From: an uncultured Oscillospiraceae bacterium
GTDB lineage: Bacteria; Bacillota_A; Clostridia; Oscillospirales; Oscillospiraceae
Reading direction: 5' to 3'
Assembly: GCA_900757695.1 (NCBI GenBank)
Contig: CAAEOU010000060.1
Coordinates: 1 to 6,842, forward strand
DNA: 6,842 nt
The stretch's first letter is position 1, and every line of letters begins with the position of its first letter. The notes beneath the pieces were generated by a model that worked only from the letters and a program-made list of their open reading frames with translations, made no database searches and was not told the DNA's origin. A program made the position numbers and the translations under genes. Shown here piece after piece: positions 1-6,078 of the stretch.

Positions 1-3000
1 CCAGATCGGTATACTGGGTGGCAATCTGGCCGCCCGCAATCAGCTGCTCCAGCATTTCCTTGGTGGCCACAAAGCGGCCCTCGCCGTGGGAGACGGGAAT
101 ATTGTGCAGGTCGCCCACATTGCAGTGCATCATCCAAGGGGATTTTACAGAGGCCACACGGGTGGTGCAATAGCGGCTCTGGTGACGGCCAATGAGGTTA
201 TAGGTCAGAGTGGGGCAGTGGTCATCCATGGGGACGATCTCGCCAAAGGGCACAAGGCCCAGCTTGATGAGGGCCTGGAAGCCGTTGCAGATGCCCAGCA
301 TCAGGCCGTCCCGCTGCTTGAGCAGGTCATGGATGGCATCGGACAGCTGGGGATTGCGGAAGAAGGAGGCGATAAACTTGCCGGAGCCGTCCGGTTCGTC
401 ACCGCCGGAGAAGCCGCCGGGCAGGATCACCATCTGGGCGGAGCGAATGGCCTTTTCCATAGCGTCGGCAGTCTCTGCCAGCACTGTGGCGGACAGGTTC
501 CGCACCACAAGAATCTCAGCCTCGCCGCCGGCCTTGGTGACGGCACGGGCCGTGTCGTATTCGCAGTTGGTGCCCGGGAAGACCGGGATTACAGCCTTGG
601 GCTTTAAGTGCTTGTAGGCGGGGGCCTGCGTCATACGCTGGGTATAGGAAACGGTGGGGACCGCCTCGCCGGTGCCTGCCTTCATGGGGAATACGGATTC
701 CAGCTTGTTTTCCCAGAGCGCTTCGTACTGGTCAATGGGAGCGGTGAAGCCAAGCTCCAGCTGGGGCTCCTCAATGGTGTAGCCCAGCAGCGTGCCCACG
801 CCTTCGGGCAGGGGCTCGGCAGCCTCGGCCAGAATGGAGCCGTAGCTCTGGGCAAAGAGATCCGTGGTTACGCCGTCAGCCAGACGGAAGCCAATGCGGT
901 TGCCAAGGCTCATCTTAAAGATACCCTCGGCAGCGCCGCCGGCGGTGAGAGACCAGCCGGAGAGCAGCTTGCCGGTGTCAGCCAGCGTATGTACCTGACG
1001 GAACATGGCCTTGGTGCCCTCCAGATCCCGGTAGCCGGGGGCGGTGAACAGATAGACCGGATGGCCGGGAGCCTTGAACTCCGGGGTCAGGACTTTTTTC
1101 GCATTTTGAGCGGCAATGGCGAAGGAGACCAGCGTGGGGGGCACATCCAGCTCATTGAAGGAGCCGGACATGGAGTCCTTGCCGCCAATGGCCGCAACGC
1201 CCAAACCGATCTGGGCGGTAAAGGCCCCCAGCAGTGCCGCAAAGGGCTTGCCCCAGCGCTGGGGCTCATTGCGGAGCCGCTCAAAGTATTCCTGGAAGGT
1301 CAGGTATGCCTTGTCCGGGTCGCAGCCGGCAGCTACCAGCTTGGAGACGGACTCCACCACGGCGGTAGCAGCCCCGGCAAAGGGGCTCTGAGAGGAAAGG
1401 GCAGGGTTGAAGCCGTAGCCCATCACAGAACAGGTGGAGGTATCCTTGACCCCGGCGGGCAGCAGTGCCGCCATGACCTGGGCGGGGGTGGACTGATGGC
1501 GTCCGCCGAAGGGCATCAGCACGGAGGATGCACCGATGGAGCCGTCAAAGCGTTCGGTGAGGCCCTGCTGGGAGCAGCAGTCCAGACTTCCTACCATCTT
1601 TTTCAGCATTTCTTCCGTGGCGGGGCCGCTGAACTCGCTCGAGAGTTCCGGCAGAGCAGGGACGCTGACGGTGGTATGCTTATCTGCGCCGTTGCTGGCA
1701 AGGAAGGTACGGCTCAGATCCACAATGGCTTTGCCGTTCCAGCGGAGCACCATCCGGGGCTCCTCGGTGACGGTTGCCACCAGTGTAGCCTCCAGATTCT
1801 CACGGCTTGCTGCTGCAAGGAAGGCGTCCACATGCTCCGGGGCCACCACAACGGCCATGCGCTCCTGAGATTCGGAGATGGCCAGCTCAGTGCCATCCAG
1901 ACCGTCGTACTTCTTGGGCACGGCGTTCAGATCGATGTCCAGACCATCGGCCAGCTCGCCAATGGCAACGGATACGCCGCCTGCACCGAAGTCGTTGCAG
2001 CGTTTGATCATCCGAGTGACCTCCGGGTCACGGAACAGCCGCTGGAGCTTCCGCTCCTCCGGGGCGTTGCCCTTCTGCACCTCGGCGGAGCAGGTCTCCA
2101 GAGAGGCGGAGGTGTGGCTCTTGGAGGAGCCGGTGGCACCGCCGCAGCCGTCACGGCCAGTGCGGCCGCCCAGCAGGATCACCCGATCCCCCGGAGCGGG
2201 GGTCAGACGGATTACGTTGGAGGCAGGAGCTGCACCGACAACTGCGCCGATCTCCATGCGCTTGGCAATGTAGCCGGGATGGTAGAACTCGTGTACAAGA
2301 CCGGTGGCAAGACCGATCTGGTTGCCATAGGAGGAATAACCGGCGGCTGCGGTGGTGGTGAGCTTCCGCTGAGGCAGCTTACCGGGCAGTGTGTCAGAGA
2401 GGGGCACCGTGGGATCGCCTGCGCCGGTGACACGCATGGCCTGATAGACATAGCTACGGCCGGAAAGGGGATCCCGGATGGCGCCGCCCACGCAGGTGGC
2501 GGCACCGCCGAAGGGTTCAATCTCCGTGGGATGGTTGTGGGTCTCGTTCTTGAACATCAGGAGCCAGTCCTCATTCTTACCGTCCATATCTGCGTCAATG
2601 TGAACGGAGCAGGCATTGATTTCCTCGGACTCGTCCAGATTCTTGAGGATGCCGCGCTTTTTCAGGGTTTTGGCAGCCAGGGTGCCCATGTCCATGAGGG
2701 TGATGGGGCGGGTCTTGGCCTTTTCACCGTAGACCTCCTGACGGCACTGAAGATAGAGCTCGTAGGCCTTTCGTACCTCTTCGTCCTGAATGTCCGCCTC
2801 ATCGATGTGGGTGGAGAAGGTGGTGTGGCGGCAGTGGTCAGACCAGTAGGTGTCCACCACCTTCAGCTCGGTGATGGTGGGATCCCGATGGGCCTCGTTC
2901 TTAAAGTAGTTTTGGAAGAAGCACAGATCATCCACATCCATGGCAAGACCATACTGGTCAATGAGCGGTGCAAGACCCTCACGGTTCAGGGTGGTAAAGC

Positions 3001-3511
3001 CCTCCAATGTGGCAACCTGAGTGGGAATCTGATAGGTCTGCTCCAGACTCTCGGGCTTCTGGAGGCTGGCCTCCCGGCTCTCCACGGGGTTGATTACATA
3101 GTCCCGGATCTTCTGAAGCTCTTCCGGGGAGATGGAACCATAGAGGGCGTAGACCTTGGCGGCAGAGACCAGAGGACGCTCACCGCAGGTAAGGATACCA
3201 ATACACTGGGCACAGGAATCGGCCCGCTGGTCATACTGACCGGGCAGAGATTCTACGGCAAATACGGTACAATCTCCCAGCTCCGGCATGGTCTCGTCAT
3301 AACAGTCGTCTACCATGGGCTCTGAGAACACGGTCTGACGGGCCTTGGCATAGACCTCGGGGCTCAGCCCCTGAGCGTCATAGCGGCAGAGAATCCGCAG
3401 CCGGGTGAGCCCGGCAATGCCCAGTTGCTCCTTCAGATCCTGAAGGAGCTTTCGGGCCTCCACCTGAAAGCCCTCACGCTTTTCCGTGTAGCAGCGATAA
3501 ACTTGATTCAT
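1..3511 (-). CDS. purL: Phosphoribosylformylglycinamidine (FGAM) synthase, single-chain clostridial type; 3' end off the left edge
   Basis: This enzyme converts FGAR, ATP and glutamine to FGAM, the fourth step of de novo purine synthesis, in the cytoplasm. About 1170 codons are visible from ATG at 3511 and the frame stays open to the left edge. In order I see an N-terminal PurS-like region (about 1-150), the SDHCRHTTF motif (224-232), the first ATP-site motif FKNETHNHPT (320-329) followed by EPFGGAATCVGG, the GGRTGRDGCGGAT loop (448-460), CNDFGAGG (505-512), the second-half motif IGGKDSMSG (775-783), and a fused class I glutaminase domain with FPGTNCE (978-984), nucleophile elbow GICNGFQ (Cys1075) and SHGEGRF (from about 1141). 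The glutaminase His/Glu pair lies past the edge, so roughly 60-80 residues are probably missing. The single-chain architecture differs from the separate PurS/PurQ/PurL of Bacillus. An in-frame ATG at 3526 is less likely as the start because it overlaps the ribosome binding site. Product identity is secure. Confidence 0.97.
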   Translation of the reverse strand, partial: MNQVYRCYTEKREGFQVEARKLLQDLKEQLGIAGLTRLRILCRYDAQGLSPEVYAKARQTVFSEPMVDDCYDETMPELGDCTVFAVESLPGQYDQRADSCAQCIGILTCGERPLVSAAKVYALYGSISPEELQKIRDYVINPVESREASLQKPESLEQTYQIPTQVATLEGFTTLNREGLAPLIDQYGLAMDVDDLCFFQNYFKNEAHRDPTITELKVVDTYWSDHCRHTTFSTHIDEADIQDEEVRKAYELYLQCRQEVYGEKAKTRPITLMDMGTLAAKTLKKRGILKNLDESEEINACSVHIDADMDGKNEDWLLMFKNETHNHPTEIEPFGGAATCVGGAIRDPLSGRSYVYQAMRVTGAGDPTVPLSDTLPGKLPQRKLTTTAAAGYSSYGNQIGLATGLVHEFYHPGYIAKRMEIGAVVGAAPASNVIRLTPAPGDRVILLGGRTGRDGCGGATGSSKSHTSASLETCSAEVQKGNAPEERKLQRLFRDPEVTRMIKRCNDFGAGGVSVAIGELADGLDIDLNAVPKKYDGLDGTELAISESQERMAVVVAPEHVDAFLAAASRENLEATLVATVTEEPRMVLRWNGKAIVDLSRTFLASNGADKHTTVSVPALPELSSEFSGPATEEMLKKMVGSLDCCSQQGLTERFDGSIGASSVLMPFGGRHQSTPAQVMAALLPAGVKDTSTCSVMGYGFNPALSSQSPFAGAATAVVESVSKLVAAGCDPDKAYLTFQEYFERLRNEPQRWGKPFAALLGAFTAQIGLGVAAIGGKDSMSGSFNELDVPPTLVSFAIAAQNAKKVLTPEFKAPGHPVYLFTAPGYRDLEGTKAMFRQVHTLADTGKLLSGWSLTAGGAAEGIFKMSLGNRIGFRLADGVTTDLFAQSYGSILAEAAEPLPEGVGTLLGYTIEEPQLELGFTAPIDQYEALWENKLESVFPMKAGTGEAVPTVSYTQRMTQAPAYKHLKPKAVIPVFPGTNCEYDTARAVTKAGGEAEILVVRNLSATVLAETADAMEKAIRSAQMVILPGGFSGGDEPDGSGKFIASFFRNPQLSDAIHDLLKQRDGLMLGICNGFQALIKLGLVPFGEIVPMDDHCPTLTYNLIGRHQSRYCTTRVASVKSPWMMHCNVGDLHNIPVSHGEGRFVATKEMLEQLIAGGQIATQYTDL
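3427..3449 (-). repeat. Perfect 10-bp inverted repeat inside the start of purL
   Basis: Arms GCTCCTTCAG (3427-3436) and CTGAAGGAGC (3440-3449) flank the 3-nt loop ATC. The repeat lies about 60 nt into purL, over codons for KLLQDLKEQ. It could form a short mRNA hairpin. No T-run follows, so it is not a standard intrinsic terminator. The protein here is a repetitive Leu/Gln/Lys/Glu helix, so codon repetition may be the whole cause. Confidence 0.6.
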
Positions 3512-3519
3512 TGTTTGAA

Positions 3520-3524
3520 CCTCC
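3520..3524 (-). promoter_or_regulatory. Ribosome binding site of purL
   Basis: GGAGG on the minus strand lies 8 nt before the ATG at 3511. It decides the start: the other in-frame ATG, five codons upstream at 3526, overlaps this GGAGG and has no equally good site of its own. Confidence 0.85.
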
Positions 3525-3540
3525 ATTTTCCTGTCCTGTG

Positions 3541-5265
3541 TCATTGAACGGTGATATTTTCGATTTGGTAGAAGAGATTGCCCGGAGCGGGATTCAAACC
3601 TGTGAATACGCCTCGGGTGGTGAAAACGGCATTGTTTTCAAATAGAACAGGGCAGATGTAACCCTGATTCATGACATATTGATAGAGATCGGAGCGGTTG
3701 CCGCTGTTTTCAAGGGCGCTGTCCATATGCGCCTCCAACGTGGAATCCGGGGGGATAAAGCTGTAGTTGAGACTCCCGTCGGAGAGCAGCAGGGGGCGGA
3801 GATCCATGTCGGGGGTCAGGCACACATCCGCATAGTAGAGGTCAAATTCCCCGGCATTGATGGTGGAGATAAAATCGTCCTCTCCCAGCGTCTGGATGTT
3901 CACCGTGAAGCCCACGTCCTCCAGATAACCGGCGGCCAGCTTGGCGGCGGCGGAGCGGCTGAGACTGCCGGAGAGCACCAGCATGGTGATCTCGTTATAA
4001 GCCACCGTATTCTCCGTCTGATCCGGGGAGGGCTGGGGAGAAGTCACTGCCGTATCGGCTTCTGCGTTCCCGGCGTCTGCCGGAGGCTCATCCACCGTGG
4101 AATCCACGGTGGCATCCGCTTGGGTGGAATCCACAGCAGCTTCCCGCTGGGCCCCGGGGCCATTTTTGCGCCGGGGATCGTCTTCCGGCAGATAGAAGGA
4201 GGAACTTTTCAGCAGCTGTTCCAGCGCAGCATCCGCATCGTATTGGTAATCCCGGGCCAGAGCCTCGTCATACATGGAGCTGGTGGGGGCCACCGGAAGC
4301 TCCGTGGGATCGGCAAAGTTATGATAGACGGATTCTGCAATCTCCGTCCGGTCAATGGCCCGGATGATGGCGGTGCGGATGTCCTTATCTGAGCAGATCC
4401 CGGCGGAGAGGTTGAAGCCCATATACTGCATGACCGTATTCTTGCTGTTCCAGAGCTCGTAGTCGCAGTGGAAGGAGGCGGCAGAGGCGGAGTTGGGATT
4501 GTTATAGACAAAATGGATGTTATCCATTTCAAAGTTGTCCCGGGTATCCTCTGCGGAGGCGCTGGAATAGAGGGTTACGGTTTGGAACTGGACGGTGTTT
4601 GCGCCCTGCCACCAGTTCTGGTTTTTGGTCAGTACATCGCCGTTTCGGACAAAGGGGCCGGAGCCCACGGGGCCTGAGGCGGCGGAACTGAGATTCGGGA
4701 TAATGGGGAAGTTCAGCAGGCAGGGAAGCCGGTCGTTGGGGGAGCTGAGGTAGAGGATCACTGTGTCCGTACCGGAGGCCTCATAGGAAGCAATGTCAGT
4801 GAAACGGCTGTCATAGAGCTCGGAGTCGCTGGCCTGAGAGAGAGAATAGACCACATCGGAGGCAGTGACGCTGCTGCCGTTGGAAAAGGTGGCGTTTTGC
4901 AGCGTAATGGTATAGGTGAGCCCGTCATCACTGACGGTATATTCTTTGCAGAGCACCGGCTCCGGGTCAAAGGAGGCGTTCATGGTGAACAGCCCCTGAT
5001 AGATCAGCTGCATCACAGCCTGATTTTCCATACTCTTGCAGTTGTATGGGTCCCAGCCGTAGCCGCTGTTATAGGGCATGGAAAACACGCCCGTGGTGGT
5101 GACAGGCTGAGAGACCGCCGGCTCCAAGGCGCTTTCGGCGCTGTCCACGGCGTCTCCAAAGGAGGCGGGGGCACTGGCGGAGGCCTCCTGCTTTCCGCAG
5201 CCGGACAGGTAGAAGAGCAGCATGCAGGCGGCCAGCAGCCCGGAAAGTCTGCGGCGGCGCGTCAT
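3541..5265 (-). CDS. Lipoprotein solute-binding protein of an ABC transporter, family 5 (peptide/nickel type), divergent
   Basis: A 574-residue exported lipoprotein. The N-terminus has four arginines (3-6), a hydrophobic stretch (about 8-20) and lipobox LSGC with the lipidated Cys at 23, then a Ser/Ala-rich tether to about residue 55. The body matches the SBP_bac_5 (OppA/DppA) pattern: IYQGLF (88-93), VSDDGLTYT (111-119), TASDVVYSL (134-142), GSGPF (201-205), NWWQG (217-221), and the AIDRTEIAESVY helix (303-314). The C-terminal lobe (about 424-574) resumes the fold. Between the lobes' conserved parts lies an acidic, Ala/Thr/Pro-rich insert (about 366-421) unusual for the family. The family binds peptides, nickel, haem or sugars; the ligand cannot be read from sequence. 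The ATG overlaps the pgeF stop (ATGA) and purL starts 29 nt after its TGA stop. No permease or ATPase gene is visible in the window, so it is either an orphan or works with a transporter encoded elsewhere. Confidence 0.88.
   Translation of the reverse strand: MTRRRRLSGLLAACMLLFYLSGCGKQEASASAPASFGDAVDSAESALEPAVSQPVTTTGVFSMPYNSGYGWDPYNCKSMENQAVMQLIYQGLFTMNASFDPEPVLCKEYTVSDDGLTYTITLQNATFSNGSSVTASDVVYSLSQASDSELYDSRFTDIASYEASGTDTVILYLSSPNDRLPCLLNFPIIPNLSSAASGPVGSGPFVRNGDVLTKNQNWWQGANTVQFQTVTLYSSASAEDTRDNFEMDNIHFVYNNPNSASAASFHCDYELWNSKNTVMQYMGFNLSAGICSDKDIRTAIIRAIDRTEIAESVYHNFADPTELPVAPTSSMYDEALARDYQYDADAALEQLLKSSSFYLPEDDPRRKNGPGAQREAAVDSTQADATVDSTVDEPPADAGNAEADTAVTSPQPSPDQTENTVAYNEITMLVLSGSLSRSAAAKLAAGYLEDVGFTVNIQTLGEDDFISTINAGEFDLYYADVCLTPDMDLRPLLLSDGSLNYSFIPPDSTLEAHMDSALENSGNRSDLYQYVMNQGYICPVLFENNAVFTTRGVFTGLNPAPGNLFYQIENITVQ
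4092..4134 (-). repeat. Short direct and inverted repeats in the linker of the solute-binding lipoprotein
   Basis: GTGGAATCCAC (plus strand) occurs at 4097-4107 and 4124-4134, exactly 27 nt apart, so in frame. Both copies encode VDST (residues 378-381 and 387-390), giving an imperfect 9-residue tandem unit. The left copy is also part of a perfect inverted repeat, arms CCACCGTGG (4092-4100) and CCACGGTGG (4104-4112) around AAT. This looks like a small repeat expansion in a disordered linker. Confidence 0.75.
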
Positions 5266-6068
5266 CGTGGGCCTCCTGCTGTGATCACAGCGCCCAGAGA
5301 GCCCCGGCGATCTCCGTGGCGGCGGGCCGACCAGAACAGCTCCGGGTCACAGGCGGTACACAGGGAGCTGGTGTCCATGTGCGCCGGGATAATGCCTGCG
5401 TTTTGCAGAAAAGTGCGGTTTAAGTACTTGAGATCCACGTGGTATTTCTCGCCCTGCCGGGTGATGGCCGGGGCGGCCTGATCCCCCAATGCGGCGGTCA
5501 TGGCCTCGGGCACATCTCCATCGGTTTCAAAGCAGCAGGGGGAGATGCAGGGGCCTAAGGCAGCCCGGATATTTTTGGGGTCACAGCCGAAGGCAGCTGT
5601 CATGGCCTCAACGGTCTTCTGGGCGATGCCCAGCGCAGTGCCACGCCAGCCTGCGTGGCAGGCGCCCACGGCGCCGGTGACCGGGTCTTCCAGAAGAATG
5701 GTGCCGCAGTCGGCGGAGAATACCACCAGAGCCGTACCGGGCACATTGGTGATGAGGCCATCGGCTTCATAGTCCGTATGGGCATAGAGACCCTTGCCCC
5801 AGTCTTCGGCGGTGCAGAGGCGCACGGCGTTTCCGTGAACCTGTACTGCCTGGACGGTCTTTTGAGGATCAAAGCCAATGGCCCGCCCCAGAATCTGATA
5901 GTTTTCCACCACGTTTTCCCGGGTATCGCCCCGGGAGAGCCCCAGATTCATGGAGGAAAGATGCCCGGTGCTGACACCCCCCAGACGGGTGGTGAACCCG
6001 TGGGGGGAGGAAAGAAGGCTGCTTTGGTAGCAGAGAAGCGTGCCTCTGCGGAGTTCAGAAAAGCTCAT
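5262..6068 (-). CDS. pgeF: PgeF/YfiH-family multicopper-oxidase-fold protein (laccase-domain, DUF152-like)
   Basis: A complete 268-residue cytoplasmic enzyme of normal length for the family. Family landmarks occur in order: HGFTTRLGGVS (23-33), QVHGN (76-80), DGLIT (103-107), SADC (118-121), CHAGWRGT (137-144), GPCISPCCFE (172-181) and the C-terminal C-x4-LFWSARR-like segment (240-250). The predicted metal/active-site residues are His78, Cys121 and His138, all present; the Cys-to-His spacing of 17 equals that of E. coli YfiH. In E. coli the protein (PgeF) prevents wrong L-Ser incorporation into peptidoglycan precursors. The mammalian relative FAMIN/LACC1 and some bacterial homologues act on purine nucleosides as phosphorylase/deaminase. 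Which activity applies here cannot be decided from sequence. The old annotation polyphenol oxidase is probably misleading. The start at 6068 has AGGAGG 4 nt upstream, 9 nt after the secA stop, and the stop overlaps the next start. Confidence 0.93.
   Translation of the reverse strand: MSFSELRRGTLLCYQSSLLSSPHGFTTRLGGVSTGHLSSMNLGLSRGDTRENVVENYQILGRAIGFDPQKTVQAVQVHGNAVRLCTAEDWGKGLYAHTDYEADGLITNVPGTALVVFSADCGTILLEDPVTGAVGACHAGWRGTALGIAQKTVEAMTAAFGCDPKNIRAALGPCISPCCFETDGDVPEAMTAALGDQAAPAITRQGEKYHVDLKYLNRTFLQNAGIIPAHMDTSSLCTACDPELFWSARRHGDRRGSLGAVITAGGPR
5272..5277 (-). promoter_or_regulatory. Ribosome binding site of the solute-binding lipoprotein
   Basis: AGGAGG on the minus strand lies 6 nt before the ATG at 5265, within the last codons of pgeF. 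With the ATGA overlap it supports this start and suggests translational coupling to pgeF. Confidence 0.85.
5278..5291. repeat. Perfect 14-bp palindrome beside the lipoprotein ribosome binding site
   Basis: GCTGTGATCACAGC reads the same on both strands. It lies in the 3' end of pgeF, over codons for AVITA, and directly abuts the AGGAGG of the next gene. As DNA it could be a dyad operator. Having no loop, it would make only a poor RNA hairpin. The TGTGA/TCACA half-sites recall CRP-type sites, but the usual 6-bp spacer is absent, so I do not assign it to that family. Confidence 0.5.
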
Positions 6069-6072
6069 AGGG

Positions 6073-6078
6073 CCTCCT
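6073..6078 (-). promoter_or_regulatory. Ribosome binding site of pgeF
   Basis: AGGAGG on the minus strand, with a short 4-nt spacer to the ATG at 6068. Its first base is the last base of the secA TAA stop codon, so the secA end and pgeF start are packed together, consistent with one transcript. Confidence 0.8.

Noticed and set aside
608..3325. A 905-codon open frame on the plus strand, the longest closed one in the window
   Set aside because: It is exactly codon-aligned and antisense to purL, its translation is Gly/His/Leu-rich with no recognisable domain, and the minus strand shows a continuous FGAM synthase with all family motifs. It arises from codon bias.
3512..3540. Possible promoter, operator or riboswitch before purL
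   Set aside because: The gap is only 29 nt and holds little besides the ribosome binding site; no -10/-35 pair or aptamer-sized structure fits.
3679..4392. A 237-codon plus-strand open frame
   Set aside because: Antisense to the solute-binding lipoprotein, which has a signal peptide, lipobox and family motifs; the plus frame shows none.
4897..5481. A 194-codon plus-strand open frame spanning the lipoprotein/pgeF junction
   Set aside because: It crosses two well-supported minus-strand genes and has no recognisable features.
5639..5660. An 8-bp inverted repeat, TGCCACGC and GCGTGGCA, with a 6-nt loop
   Set aside because: It lies over the invariant CHAGWRGT motif of pgeF, so protein constraint explains the sequence; it is mid-gene with no T-tract.
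5918..5935. Two CCCGGG copies that could pair as a small hairpin in pgeF
   Set aside because: CCCGGG is itself palindromic, the stem is short, and such repeats are expected by chance in GC-rich coding sequence.
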